DNA from: Notamacropus eugenii
Taxonomy: Eukaryota > Chordata > Mammalia > Diprotodontia > Macropodidae
Direction: 5' to 3'
NCBI RefSeq assembly: GCF_028372415.1
Contig: NW_027325148.1
Span: forward strand, 80,001 to 144,000
Length of the DNA: 64,000 bases
Made by a program: the position numbers and the translations under genes. Below the pieces are notes generated by a model, which was given only the letters and a program-made list of their open reading frames with translations, was not told the origin of the DNA and ran no database searches. Positions 34,985 to 55,415 of the stretch are shown piece by piece; within the stretch, counting starts at the first letter, position 1; every line of letters starts with the position of its first letter.

Positions 34985-35450
34985 ATAACTAGAATAATAA
35001 AGTCATTCACAACTCATCATCCTGCAGTATTTCTCTTACCTTGTACACAGCACATTTCACTTTGCATCAGTTCTGACAGCTTCCTGCTCATCCTTTGTAA
35101 TAGTACAATAATATTCCATCATAATCAGATGCCACAATTTGTTCAGCCATTTCCCAATTGATGATGATTTCCCCAGTTTCTAATTCTTTGCTATAAGAAA
35201 AGAGTTGCTATAAATATTTTTGAACATATAGGTCCTTTTCTAGAGACTCAGTAGTGAAATTGCTAGCTCAAAGGGTATTTAGCCCTTTGTGCATAGTTCC
35301 AAATTGCTCTGTAGAATTGTTGAATCAGTTCACAATTCCACCAACAGTGCATTAAAGTTTCATTTTTCCTATATCCCCTCCAACATTGTCATTACCTTTT
35401 CAGTCCTATTAACCAATATGTTAGGTGTGAGATAGGATATCAGGCATTTC
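34985..35450 (-). mobile_element. L1 LINE 3' end, antisense
   Basis: On the + strand the recognisable words of the inverted marsupial L1 3' region appear in order: CTTCCTGCTCATCC, ATAATATTCCATCATAATCA, TTGTTCAGCCATTTCCCAAT, TTCCAAATTGCTCTGTAGAA and TTCCACCAACAGTGCATTAA, ending TTAGGTGTGAGATAGGAT. It covers the ORF2 end and 3'UTR and is non-functional. Confidence 0.9.
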
Positions 35451-35454
35451 TTGA

Positions 35455-35585
35455 AGGCTTTCATTGGCTCAGGTCCTCTACTGAGTATTGTGGATACAAG
35501 GTAATTCAAACAAGGAAATGCCTGTTCTGAAAAATGTTAAGTGTCCTGTAGGGAGAGAAAGAGATAATGAAACAAGTGGGTCAAG
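35455..35585 (-). mobile_element. L2-like 3' end fragment
   Basis: GGCTCAGGTCCTCTACTGAG, then GTATTGTGGATACAAGGTAA, then GGGAGAGAAAGAGATAATGA follows the inverted L2 tail. Short and diverged. The region 35585-36510 downstream shows nothing I can name. Confidence 0.45.
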
Positions 35586-36509
35586 GTTTAGAATTGGTGA
35601 TCATGAACTGTGATGAAGGGTTAACATCAACCCATATAAGGCTTATAACCCCAGATCTCACAGAATATGTTTGAGCTTGAAACCCTGGAAATATTTAGGA
35701 AGATGGTGATTTTGAAACTTTGATAGAAGATCAGAAGTGGATTTATTTGGGGAATGTAAATCATTTGCATTGTTGGGAAAAGCAGAAAAGGGGTGACTAC
35801 TTATGGATAGGACATTTGATACATAGATTGTTGTTTCTTGTTTGCTTATTTTCTCAATTTGGGGAGGGGAGGAGGCATTAGATTTTCCTTTCTTATGCTT
35901 GTTAACTCCTCCCAGAAGTAATTTTAATAATAGCTCATATAGTTGCAGGACTACTTATTAGATAATTTACATTCTACTTTCGTGCTCTGGGTAGTTTTTT
36001 CCTGGTAAAATGGCAAAGTTTGGGCTTGTCTTTTTTTTTAATCAGAAGCTTTCCTCTTGATGATACACTTCTGTCACTGACAGTCTGCTTCTCCCAGAAA
36101 TCCTAAATCCTCCAGACCTTAGAAACTCAAACATATATCTCAAAAATCTTATACCTACCTGGGTACACAAAGAAGAAAAGGAAGACAGTATCCTAGAAGA
36201 AAGCTTTGTCAGTGGAGTCCATACAAGGAGACAGTGTCAAGTTGGAGAAAAGAGTGCTCACACTATCTGTCACAAAGGAGAATTGTAGGAGACCAAAATA
36301 ATTCTTTTATTTCACTGGGTCTCCACCCAACTGCCCCAAGCTGCCCTAAGTGAACAGTTGGGGTTTATCATGTTGCATCAAACTTCTAGATACTTTTCAC
36401 TCTTGGCCACGACAAAGAGGCCCCCAAATAACCAATGTCAACAGAAACAGAAATGTTAAATCTTAGCATGCTAAATAGTGGATTCTGTGTGTTGTGTGTT
36501 TGTGTGTAT

Positions 36510-37580
36510 GAATACTATCTTTTGAACAGATATTCTCCAGTTGATAAAATGGGGCAGCTAGGTGGCATGGTGGATGGAGTGCTAGGCCCTAGACTCAGCT
36601 TCCTTAGTTTCAATCTGGCCTCAGACAGTTATGCCTGTTACCTCATTTCCTCATCTGTAAAATGTAGACACACTGAATAAGGAAATGGCAAACCACTCCT
36701 GTATCTTTGCCAAGAAAACCTCAAGTGGGGTCCCAAAGAGCTAGACAACAAGAACAGCTCTCAAAAGAAGATTGCAAAACCTGCACATGTACCCTTTTAA
36801 AAATGCCCCAAATAACTAAAAATAACAGGAATACAAATCAAAATGACTTTGAGGTTTCACCAAACTAGCAAAAGTGACAGAAAAAAATGTAATAGTTAAT
36901 GTTGGAGGACATTAGGCACAGTCATACATTGTTTTGGAGCTATGAAATGGTACAACCATTTTGGGAAGCAAGTTAGAATTATACACCCAAAAAAGTAACT
37001 GAAACGTTCAGGCACTTTGAACCTGAGACTCTCTTCCTGAAATGATAACCATCAATAAGACGAAAAAACATTTCCCAATGTGTGTCATAGTAGCACTTTT
37101 TGTGGTAGCTAAGACTGAAAACAAAGTAGATGGCCATCAGTTGGGGAATGGTAAATAAATGATGAATATAGAGAAGCAGGGAAAGATTTGTATGAATTTA
37201 TGTAGGGTGAAGTAAGCAGAATCAAGAAAACTATACACAGTAGTGATTACAACAATGCAGGTGGGAAGAACAACTACATACCAAAAGCTCAAAAATAAAT
37301 GTAAGAAAAAATATAAATATCCAACAGAATTTCAAAGGAGAGAAATAACTTACCCCTTTGTGGAGATGGGAGCTCCACAGGTATTCCATGTTGCACATTT
37401 TTTCAGACTTTATTCAATGTATCAACCCATTGTGCTGACTTTTTCCTCTCTAAAAACATTCTGCAAAAGAATTCTTGGGATAACTGTGGTGATGCAAGAA
37501 ACAGATGATATTAATAAAATCATTTTTTACAAAAAAATGAAAGTTCTGCAAACTCTTAGGAAAAATTTCATGTAGAAATC
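36510..37580 (+). mobile_element. L1 LINE 3' region split by a SINE
   Basis: L1 text runs TATTCTCCAGTTGATAAA, is broken by the SINE at 36551-36758, and resumes with CTCAAAAGAAGATTGCAAAA, then AATACAAATCAAAATGACTT, GCCATCAGTTGGGGAATGGT and GAAGTAAGCAGAATCAAGAA. It is the end of ORF2 and the 3'UTR, with many breaks. It is the same part of L1 as the copies at 34985 (inverted), 40070 and 44070. Confidence 0.88.
36551..36758 (+). mobile_element. Mar1-type SINE nested in L1
   Basis: It begins GGGGCAGCTAGGTGGCATGG, passes CCTCATTTCCTCATCTGTAA and AATGGCAAACCACTCCTGTA, and ends TCTTTGCCAAGAAAACCTCA, CAAAGAGCTAGACAAC. It is nearly full length, inserted in an L1 fragment and therefore younger than it. 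The family is marsupial. Confidence 0.92.
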
Positions 37581-37652
37581 TCAGAAATACTTATTCATGA
37601 TTCTTTGGTGCAAGGGTAGATAGATATCTCTTATTGACATTTTGTTGCATTG

Positions 37653-37658
37653 TTTATT
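37653..37658 (-). terminator. Polyadenylation signal AATAAA (XKR gene)
   Basis: TTTATT on the + strand gives AATAAA on the - strand about 100 bases beyond the XKR stop codon, a normal spacing for a short 3'UTR. Confidence 0.6.
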
Positions 37659-37758
37659 AAACTAGTCCAACTCTGATCTAATCAAACCAGCAAATTGTGA
37701 GATATCTCTGTTTTTCTTTAATTTTAATGTTTAGTTTTTATAAATGTTTGTAGCAATA

Positions 37759-45403
<7,645 letters not shown>

Positions 45404-46310
45404 TTTCAAGATAATATCACAGATTCTTCTGATCAACTCCAACTGCAAACTCTGTTCAAGTAGCAGTGAATAAAATGCTTTTCAGGATCAGTTGTTTGTT
45501 TGTGAGGATGGGGATAGGGGATGTAAATATTTGATAGATAAACAGGCATCTGTCCTACAATAAATGTGATGAGATCTGAGTTAGAGAATACTGAAAACAA
45601 TCCTAGTTTGATTTTAGTTTCTCCAGAACAAAAGCTGCTAAGTAAACAGCACTTCCATTAGGTCTACACAGACTTTCAAAATCCAGCCAAGAGTCCTGAC
45701 TCTTAAGGCATTGAATTATTATGGAAATAATAAATTTCCTTATGAGTCTTGTTCTTATTATTATTATAAGGATGAGATGCTATGTTTGCAATTATAAGAA
45801 ATGTTGTATTACCTTATATGTACCCATGAAAAAAGTTCAAGGTGAATTACTAGGAGTCGGAAGTCCTTTACTTTTTAGTTCCTGGTGCTTTGTTCCTTAC
45901 TTCATTGTCTTAATTTAAAATAAACTGTTTCGGTGCTTGAAGTGAGGGAATCCTCCCTCATGTTTTTCAGTGACTATCATATTTTGAGGTCTACAGTACC
46001 CACTACACAGTCTCAACTATAGCATGATCAAATTTAACTTTGGATTCTAACACTCCCCAATCTATATTTTCCCTCCTGACACCAATTCCTTCCCCAACAT
46101 GATTTTTTTCTAGATTTTCTTTTCTTCATTCTATGTTGCAGTTGACTACTGAATACTGTCCTCCCATCATGAGAATGAGAAGTATATATGTACACATATA
46201 TTATGTACACACACACGCATGCACGTGCACACACATACACATATATATACATATATAATATATGTGTGTGTGTGTATATATATATATACATATATGTATG
46301 TGTGTGTGTA
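45404..46310. other. XKR 5' flank; unassigned, with a CA/TA microsatellite
   Basis: Upstream of the XKR start codon. No CpG-rich promoter is evident, so the promoter may be CpG-poor or lie beyond an upstream noncoding exon. TACACATATA, CACACACA and TGTGTGTG/TATATA runs occupy about 46180-46310. Nothing else is recognised. Confidence 0.5.
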
Positions 46311-46311
46311 C

Positions 46312-47015
46312 CTCAGACCATGCTTTGACCTGAAGCTGAGACAGAAGTAGCTTTGAAGGAACAGAAAGAATATTCTCTTTCAGAACTTAGAATATATAAC
46401 ATTCTACTTTGTAATAGCTACAATTGTTGTGGTTACCTGGGAAATGTAAGTTTGATAACAGGCTAGATATTGATCATATCTGTATAAGTCAAAGAAGTTT
46501 ATCCAAACAGAAACTAGGCTAAACTTAAGTGTTTCTCCAGCTTTTTTAAACCCCTAAAGCTTTAAGCCACAGCAAACATCATTCTTTGGAAAGTTCTCAC
46601 CAGTAAAATGACTACTGTTGGCTCAACTGAAAGACAAATCAGGACAGACTAACCAGATTGTGGTAAAAGTCTATATAAGTAACTTAAACTTATAATAATG
46701 CTAATAATATTGACTTACTTTCTACATTTGAACTAAAGTCTTACCAGCTACCACAACGTTGAAAATATACTAATAATAATGAAATAAAAAAGAAAAAATA
46801 GTCAAAGATTCTTTAAGCAACTGCTCTGAATAATACTGCAACAGGTTATTTCTGCCCACACTTTGACCTGATGCTGAGACAGAAGTACCTTTGTGGAAAC
46901 AGAAAGAAAATTCTCTTTTAGAATTTAGAATATATAACATTCTGCTTTCTAATAGCTACAATTGTTGTGGTTGCCCAGGAAATGTAACCTTTATAATAGG
47001 CTGGATATTGAAAAA
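46312..47015. repeat. Direct repeat pair (about 170 bases each, 540 apart)
   Basis: 46312-46480 and 46851-47015 are two copies in the same orientation: both run from CTTTGACCTGA(A/T)GCTGAGAC through TTAGAATATATAACATTCT to AATAGCTACAATTGTTGTGG and GGAAATGTAA. About 370 bases of unrelated AT-rich sequence lie between them. They may be a tandem duplication or the two ends of an unknown element. I do not recognise the family. Confidence 0.85.
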
Positions 47016-47019
47016 CAAA

Positions 47020-48170
47020 TCAAACCTACAAAAACAAAACAAAAACCCAAGCCCTACTATATAAACTGAGGATGTTTTGTAGTTTATCTTTCTTCAGATG
47101 TTTTAAAAAAAGAAATATAAGAACCTACAAAACTCTTTAAATGTAAGCATCCTTTCTGATACTGTTTTTACTAGCAGTAGTTATTAAACTTCTTAATGGT
47201 GACACAATAGAGAATTGCAGGAACACTTGCATTCAAATGTGGTTAAAGAGTAGTTCATATTCCCCATTTTGCTTTTGAGAACACAATAATAACAACACAC
47301 AAGCAGAGGTTAATTGACTTGCTCAGAATCATAAAACTAGTCCCAACTGACTACTAAGAGAGGAAGAGGTCTTATTTCAGCAAAGGTCTTATTTTGCTGC
47401 ACCTACTTCCCAGGCTTGTTGTAAAGGTCAAATAAGATCTCTTCCTCTCTTAGTCATCTTTAGGGTGGCTCTTTGAAGTCCTTATATATATTTTATACAC
47501 ACATACATACACATACATATATGTACAAATATACACACACGTATATACTACATATATAGTACTTTCTTAATTACCTTTGATTATTTATCTCTGCTTATAT
47601 CAAGCCCACCTTGAAACATGTTTACAGAGTCTCAAACACTCAAAAGGAATTAAAACACTACAATTCTTACCTAAAGAATTTCCTCTATAAATATCACCAA
47701 AAAACTAATCATCCAGTTTTCATTTGAAGGCATATAATGAGAATAACCATCTTCTTCCCTATGACCAATTCTACGTTTTATGGAGTTCTTTTTACTGCAT
47801 TGTTGTGAGCAATGACTCCATTTCTGTTTTTTAAAGTATTATTTTTTCAGTATTTTTGTGCTTCTTTTAGCAGTCTTTTGGCTCTTTTTTCATTATTTTC
47901 TTATAAAAATCTCATCTTCTTTTCCTGATTTTTCTTCTACCTCTCATTCAAATTTTAGAATTGTTTCTGAACTCATCGAGCAATACATTTTGAGCTTGAA
48001 ACCAATTCACATTTTTCTTTCAGGATTTGGATGTAGCAGTTTTGACTGTGTTATCTTCTGAGATTGTATTTTGATGTTCACTGTCACTGTTGTAAATTTC
48101 TGTGGTCAGATTCTTTTGCTGTTTGCTTATTTTGTCAGTTTGTTTCTTGACTTTTGCCTTTGTGTTAAAT
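47020..48170. other. Intergenic, no feature recognised
   Basis: AT-rich DNA with a short ACATACA/TATATG microsatellite at about 47495-47560 and a possible MIR remnant around 47285-47340 (GCAGAGGTTAATTGACTTGC). No gene is visible. Confidence 0.5.
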
Positions 48171-48189
48171 AAACTTGGGCCGTGTTCTT

Positions 48190-49195
48190 GGGATGTAGAG
48201 GGAACTGACCCAAACTACACATCTGTAGCGCAAGCACATACACAAACTCTCTCACATACTCTTATACACAAAACACTGTCACAACACATATTCACTGTCT
48301 CTCATATGCTCTCTCTCTCTCTCTCCCTCCTCCCCTCCCCCCACATATACTAACACACTCAGTCTCTCACAAATACACTGTTTCTCTTTCTCTCTCTGTC
48401 TCTTTCTCTCATACACATTCTGTCTCATGTACACATACACTTTCTCACATTCTGTCTCCAACACACACATATACACAGTCTCTCACAAACACTCTCAAAC
48501 ATACAAACTTTCTCCTCTTTCTCACTCACACATAACACTATGTCACAAGCAAAGACACAAACACACACCCAAATACAATTTTTCTCTGACACATGCCTAC
48601 TCTTTCTCTCTGTCACACCTCCACTGTCACTCACAAACATACACAAACACACACTCACATATATTTACTCTCTCACATATTCTCTCCCATGCACACTGTC
48701 TCTAAGAAACACTCTCTGTCGAACACAAACACTTTTTTCTCTCTCACTTTCACATATTAACACTATATCACAAACACAGACACAGAAACACACTCTCTCC
48801 CAAACATGGACCCACAATTTTTCTCTCACACACACATTCTCTCTCTCTTTCTCTGTGAATCTCTGACACCCACTATCTCTCAGTCAGAAACACACACTGT
48901 CTCACATATAAAACACTCTTTCACTCTCACATATATTCACTCTATCTCTCACACACATGCATTCTATCTCATTGTCTCTTTCAAACACATAGACACACTG
49001 TCTCTCACAAACACTTTCACACAAACTCGTTCTCCTCTCTCACACACTAACACACTAGGTTCACAAGGACAGAAACATAAACACTCTTTCCCAACCCCAG
49101 ACACACAATTTTTCTCACATATATACATTCTCTATCTCTCTCTGTCTCTCTTTCTGTCTCTGTCTCTAGGTCTCATACAGAAGTTCTCATTTAAC
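48190..49195. repeat. CA/TC satellite-like field
   Basis: Pyrimidine-biased sequence of ACACACA, CTCTCTC, TCTCACA and AAACACT words, about 1 kb, related in word content to the larger field at 53880-62640 in its CA/TC orientation. It ends in CTCATTTAACAATTCTGGAC, then AAAACTTTCCTCACTAACAT, a non-repetitive edge shared with the field ending at 63665. Its many His/Thr/Ser frames are not genes. Confidence 0.85.
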
Positions 49196-49245
49196 AATTC
49201 TGGACTTCAAAACTTTCCTCACTAACATATAAATTATACTATCCA
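49170..49245. repeat. Shared non-repetitive edge, copy 1
   Basis: From TCTCATACAGAAGTTCTCAT through TTTAACAATTCT and TTTCCTCACTAACATATAAA. A matching copy is at 63668-63745. It lies at the same (right) side of a CA/TC field in both places. Confidence 0.8.
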
Positions 49246-49559
49246 TACATTATGAGTAATAGCATATGAATATTAAAAACTCTTTAAAATTCCTGAATAA
49301 TTTGAAGTACCATAATCAGGTGCTCTTCCCATGTTGCTTACACATAAGAGTTTAACTCCATTAGACCACTGATTTTTCCCGTGCACTATATACTGGGACA
49401 CCAATGTGACTAGATTTAACTGGACTTTATTAAAATGAATGGAGACTTATTCCTGGCAAGCTGAAGTACGATGAGTCAGGGAACCTCTGGCTTTCACAAA
49501 CATTTACAGAAAGAACTCATCAAGTGGACTTCTATTAAAAGACAAGTAATGTATGACAC

Positions 49560-51600
49560 TAAATTTAAGAGGATCAAGCAAAATAATTCATGACTATGAT
49601 CAAGGTCAAAATTCAGAAATACAAATGTTTCCCTAAAGCAGATTATTTCAAGCAGAAGAGAGTTATGTCAGGAGCAAACAAAAATAGTGGAGTGAAAGCA
49701 AAGAGTTGCTTGAGTTCTCCCCCAAATACCTATCAAAATGACTCCAAACAAATTCTAAAGCTACAGAATCCACAAAATGATGGAGGAAAAGAAATCTCCG
49801 ACCCACAACAACCTAGCAAATTACAGGAAGGGTAACACAACAGGCAGGCAGTGGAGTGCAGTCTGATATGCAATGTGGTCACACAGATGGACCAGAGCAA
49901 GCTTCAGAGGACTGAATCACTGGTAGTTGTGACTTTTTCCCACACATATGAAAAACAGCATAGAAGGTCAGTGGGAAAACTCTGTAGGACCTGGTCTGCA
50001 TGGAGTCCAGCTCTAGCCCCATGGTGGTGGGAGTGGCAGCAGTGACAGAGTCTGGGTGAGAGTGGTACTGGTGGCAGTGGCAGCAGCAGGAACTCTAGGC
50101 CCAGAGTCAGTGGAGGAATCACACAGCTAATACAAAACCCCTGAATGAACAGTACACCCCTACTCCCACCCTCACTGGAAGCAGAATCCCATATTGACAA
50201 AGTTAGAAAGTCAAGGATTTGGTTACAAAGAAGATCAAAACATACAACCAGAAGAAGACAACAAGGTCAACACACCTACATCAGAAGCCTCCAAGAAAAA
50301 TATGAATTGTTCCCAGACCATAGAAAGGATTTTGTAATTAACTAAGAGAAGTAGAGGAAAAATAGGGAATTGAAATGACACCAACGCTAGAAAATCATGA
50401 AAAATGAATGAACAGCTTGCTAAAGCAAAAATGCTGAAGAAAATAACATCTTAAAAACAGACTAACCTAAATGGCAAAAGAAGTCCAAAAAGTCAATGAG
50501 AAGAATGTCTTAAAAAGTAGAATAGGCCAAGTGAAAACTAGGCCCCAAAACTCACTGAACAAAATAATAAATTCCTTCAAATGGAAGATAATGACTTCAT
50601 GAGAAATTAAGAAATTATAAAACAAAACTAAAAGAATGATAAAATAGAAGACAATGTGAAATATCTCACTGTAAAAACTACTGACCTAGAAAATAAATCC
50701 AGGAGAGATAATTTTAAAATTATTGAACTACTAGAAAGCCATGATCAAAAAAAAAAGAAAGAAAGAAAACTACCCTGATGTTCTAGAACCAGAGGGCAAA
50801 ATAGGAATTGAAAGAATCATCTGGAAACAGAGCCCAAAGAGAAAACTCATAGGGATATTATGGCAAAATTCCCGAGTTCCCAGGTCAAGGAGATACTATT
50901 ACAAGCACCCAGAAAGACACAATTCAAGTATTGTGGAAATAAAAATAAATAAATTATCTCACATAAAAGAGGCAAGAAAACTATTTCACAATGGAAAGGA
51001 AGGGGGCATGTGAGAAGAAATGTGTGAACCTCAGTCTCATCAGATTTGTGTCAAGGAGGGAATAATATACTGAACTGGATATCTTACCCTACAGGAAAGT
51101 AATGAGGAAGGTGAGAATAGGTAGATGATAAGAGGGAGGGAAGATTGGAGCAGGGTGTAGTCAGAAGAAAACACTTGGAAAGGATTAAAGGAAAAAACAG
51201 AATAGGTGGGGATATGATACGATGGAGGAAAATATAGTTAGTCCTTCATAATATGAATATTCTGAAAGTGTTTTGTGTAAGTACACATGTATAATCTATA
51301 TTGAATTGACTCCCTTTTTAATGAGGGTGGATGTAGAAGGAAGAAGGGAGAGAATTTGGAATTCAATGTTTTAAAAACAAATGGAAAATAAGATACACAG
51401 GCAACGGGTTATAGAAATCCAACTTACCTTTCAGGAAATGAAAATGAAAAAGGATATGAAAGTGGGAGGTGGTATGATAAGAAGGCATATTCGGGGAAGG
51501 TGTAATGAGAATGCATGCTATGTCAGGGTGGGAGGAAGGGAGAGATAGGGAGAAAATTTGGTAATACTATTGTCATTAATGTCACATTATCAAGATTTCT
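49560..51600 (+). mobile_element. HAL1-like L1 relative
   Basis: The central part (about 50390-50960) resembles marsupial L1/HAL1 ORF1: repeated CTAAAATGGCAAAAGAAGTC-like coiled-coil text, then KENYPDVLEPEGKIGIERI in one frame (near 50760-50820), the counterpart of a conserved ORF1 segment. The GC-richer part before it (49850-50150) resembles a 5'UTR, and the text after it (AGGGAATAATATACTGAACT and the 51240-51420 stretch) resembles the family's 3' end. No ORF2 is present, as expected for HAL1. It has many breaks and no intact frame. Confidence 0.7.
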
Positions 51601-51839
51601 CAACTCCTTTTTGAAATTTTTATGACCCTTTAGTCCCTCTAAGAAACGCTTTGCTTTCAGTATCATCTTTCCGGTTGAAATTAATTTTATTTAAAGAATT
51701 GGGGCTGATAAGTTATAAGTCATGATAAGGTTAAGCTGTGCCAATATGTATCTCCTATACATAAAGAAATGTATTCTTCGTAATGAGAAAAAAAAATTTA
51801 GTTAGAGTGAATGTGCTATAATGAGCAGACTTTTTTTTG

Positions 51840-53060
51840 TCTTGAGGATAGCACAAACATTACTGGTAAGCTGATTCTCAAAGAAGACCAAAACAACATA
51901 ACCATCACAGAGTCAAGTTTCAACACATCTGACTGTAGCTAAACAGACTAATACAAGCTCAGAATATTCTACCACAGTGTCTTCTCTGATGTGGCAGTCC
52001 TGTGCTAGCGTTTCCCATGTCATGCTATCAGTCACACAGTTTCTGAGAGGTTGTCCTTGTATTGCTTCTTGTAATCACCATGAAAACTCATCATCTCAGT
52101 AAAATTGTCTTTTTGACAAGCATATATTTTTTATTTGAACAAAGTGACCAGCCCATCAGAACTGCACTCTCTGAAGCAGAGTTTGAATGCTTAGTAGTTT
52201 AGTTTAGTTCAAGGGAATACATCAGTTTCTAGAATCTAAGATCTTCAGAATTTTCACAAGTCAATTCAAAAGGAAGTGATTCAATTCCCTGGCATGGCAC
52301 TGGTAGACTGTTCATGTTTCATAGGCATACAACAATGAGGTCAGCACAACAACTCTGTAGACCTTCAGCTTGGCAGTCAGTCTAACACCTCTTCTCTCCC
52401 AAATCTTCTTCAGAGTCTCCCAAACACTAATCTAGTTCTGGCAATGAGTACATCAACCTCTTTGTACATCCCTGGAAAGTGCACTTATCCACAGCTTTCA
52501 AAACTTCTCCATTTGTTGTAACCAATGCTTCCACATATGGATGGTGTGGTGGTGGCTGATGAAACACCTATGTTTTCTTAATGTTCATTATTAGGCCAAA
52601 ATTAGCACAGACAGCACAGAACTGATTCATACTTTGTTGCATCTCAGCTTCAGAGGCTGCATTGAGTGTGCCATCACCTGGAAACAGAAAATCATGCACC
52701 AACACTTCACTTTGACCTTGGTTTGTAACCTTTTCAAGTTGAATAATTTACCACCAATGCTGTAGGTGACCTTGATACCATGTTCATCATCACTGAAGGT
52801 CTTTAACAGCATGGCTGAAAGAGTGACAATCATGGGTAAGGGCAGTGTCCGTCATTGCTGACAAATTTCTTGTCAGAGACCTCATTCCTTTAGAAGATGG
52901 TGTGACTTGTAAAAGGGATGAGGAAGGGTTGGTATGTTGTTTGCTGTTCCAGAAGAAATGCCAAGAACAGAAAAGAGTTGTAGATCTAACCAAAGACTTT
53001 GATACTGTAAGTTGAAATGACTTGTTGCTATTTAGGCCCATGCAGGGATGCCAAAAACCA
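51840..53060 (-). mobile_element. RTE-clade LINE, antisense fragment
   Basis: Read on the - strand, pieces of RTE reverse transcriptase are visible: VDLTKDFDTVS-like text near 52980-53020, LSAMLLKTF and then GIKVTYSIGGKLFNLKRLQT at about 52720-52833. The end at about 51840 (+ strand AAGCTGATTCTCAAAGAAGA) is the RTE 3' terminus, shared with the composite SINEs in this window. Upstream coding sequence is missing and frames are broken. Confidence 0.85.
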
Positions 53061-53880
53061 TTGCAGTTTCATAATGTATCCTGGTGGAATCATCTTAAAG
53101 AATTTAGAGTCACACTACCTCTAATCTAGACATTTATTGAAATTAACGTTTTTTGTGAAGTGAGTTAAGTTCCAAGACAAACCAGCAACTTCAGAAAAAG
53201 TAACATGTATTTTTGTAGGGTAAGAATGCAGTTACATAACAGCAATTATGAATATTAAAAAGGGATTAGGTAACAGGGGAGGAATCCCAGCCACTGTGCA
53301 ACCATGCATGCAATTCACTACAATGTATACAGAAAAACTTATTTGAGAGGGTATGTATGTATAATAATGACCCTCTCTACATGGTTCCTACTTAGGGAAA
53401 AATCTCTTCTATAGTTTTGGGGTCTGAATCTTACTAGGACATCCTAGTGTTGCTGCTTTCTGATCGAGTATTGTGGTACTGTCTGAGACTAGATAGACAT
53501 GGTGGTTCTGTGGGAAATATGAGGGGTGGGTCTGGGAGCATAAGAAACCTAGGTACAGTAACTGGGATCCCATCAAATGGACATGCTTGCCTTGTGTGAG
53601 AAATGTAAGTTCATGGACATATCCATTCTACTGAGCAGTGAGGCATATTTGAACAACTTAGGAAATTGATGAGGGGAGAGTGGTTGATTGTTCAGTGAGA
53701 CCTATGAGGAGGTGAGACTATTAGGACAACAGGCAAGTTTATTAGGATTCTATCAGGTTTATAGTCAATTTTAAAATTAGAAGTTGATATTCCAACCTCC
53801 CCTCAATAATTTTGGATTATCTTGGGGCTTTCTCCACAGAATCCTTGCCTCTTCTGCAGTAGTGATTAAAAAGAGAGTGA
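53060..53880. other. Intergenic, unassigned
   Basis: About 0.8 kb between the RTE piece and the satellite field. The composition is ordinary; some words suggest an old LTR-like sequence but I cannot define ends or a family. Confidence 0.4.
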
Positions 53881-54915
53881 CAAAAAAAGAGAAAGATGCA
53901 TGTGTATAAGAGAGAGACTGAATATGTGGTTGAGTCAGAGAGTAACTGATGTGTGACAGTGTGTGTGTTTTTCTGTTTATGATCTACACATAGTGTGGGT
54001 GAAAGAGACAGAGTATATGTGCATTAGAAAGAGAATGGGAGAGACTATGTCTATGACAGAGTGTGTGTGAGAGAGAGAGAATCTGTGTGTCTGCATTTGA
54101 ATGAGAGAATTTCAGAGACAGCAACAGAGACAGGAACAAAGAGAGACAGAAACAATAACAGAGAACCAGAGCAAGAGAACTAGGGTGAGTTTGAAAAACT
54201 AAGTTTATGTGTTGGACAGTGTGTGTATTTGAGACAGAATGTGTGTGAGACTTTGTGGGTAAAAAAGAGAGGACAACAAGAAAAAGAATTTGTGTCTGTG
54301 TGTGTGCATGAAAGAGAGAGACAGAGAAAGAGAAAAGCACAGACAGAGAAGCAGAGAGAGAGAATGTGTGAGACACACACAATACAACATATACACTTAA
54401 TCTCATACTCATCCTCAGTCTTTCTCTCTCTCACTCTGTCTCTCTGTATCTCTAATATATTTTTTCTCACACAGATCTGGACACAAATTTTCTCTCTCAG
54501 ACACACACTCCCTGACAGACATATTCTCTCCCACATTTTCTTTCACTTAATGCACACTTACTCCCACACACTCATCCTCTTTCTCTCTGTTTCCCTCTTT
54601 AACTCTCTCTCTCTTACACACACACATGCTCTCACTTTTTTTCTCTCATCCACATTATCTCTCAATCACATTCACCCTTTTTCACAAATATATTAGTTTC
54701 CACTCATCCACACATTCAAACTCTCTCTCTCACACACACACTCATTCTTTGTCTGTTTCTTTCTCTTATGGAGAAACACACATATACTTTTCTGTACTCT
54801 TTACTTGGTCACCCACACAGTCTCACACAGACTATCTCAAAAGCACACACAATTCAGCACATACACTTAGTCTCTTACACTCACATATCTCTCTCTCTGT
54901 CTCTCTCACTCTTTA

Positions 54916-55415
54916 ATATATGACATGGATCTTCAGACCCCCGAATGAACTGATCACAGACTTGTATTAGGAAATATAAAAAGGAATTTATTGCTTTCTC
55001 CTGAGAAAAGGTACACCCCCCAGCCTTTTCAAACTAATAGTGCCAGCCACGGTGTACAAGAGAGTACAGAAAACAAGGTCAATTATACCCTATCACCAGC
55101 TCCCCCTCCCTAACCATTTCCCCTTATCCCATTGGCTTGGATTCAATGGGTACAATCTCTTCACAGAAATCTTCCCCCGCAACAAAGAACATAACAGCTT
55201 GGTGGGAATTTGCAAAGATATGCAACTGAGGTGAAGGGGGTGGTGTAGGGTATAGAACAAGGTTGGGATGAATGGGGAGTGAGTCACAATACAAGGTATG
55301 TTACTAAGTGTGCTTCTCTACAAGACCAGCTAGCTGCATATGTAGTTTTTCAAGGGACTGTGTTTCAACAGTACAAGAAATAACTCTTTGCGGAGGATTC
55401 ACTTCTGGAATATCA
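54916..55415 (-). mobile_element. Retroviral-type LTR (probably solo) inside the satellite
   Basis: A block of ordinary composition interrupts the CA/TC field. On the - strand it has a promoter-like upstream part, then a polyadenylation signal (GCAATAAATTCC) and a terminal part ending near GTTCATTCGGGGGTCTGAAG, the layout of an endogenous retrovirus LTR of gammaretrovirus-like (ERV1) style. No coding part adjoins it on either side, so it is probably a solo LTR. It postdates that part of the satellite. Exact ends and family are uncertain. Confidence 0.6.

Noticed and set aside
48102-49225. His/Thr/Ser-rich frames in the CA/TC fields (also 54223-57282 and 57609-62242).
   Set aside because: They come from CA/TC low complexity and occur in overlapping frames on both strands. 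No conserved start, domain or splice pattern.
53060-53880. Possible LTR-like sequence before the satellite field.
   Set aside because: A few suggestive words but no definable ends, no repeat partner and no family I can name.
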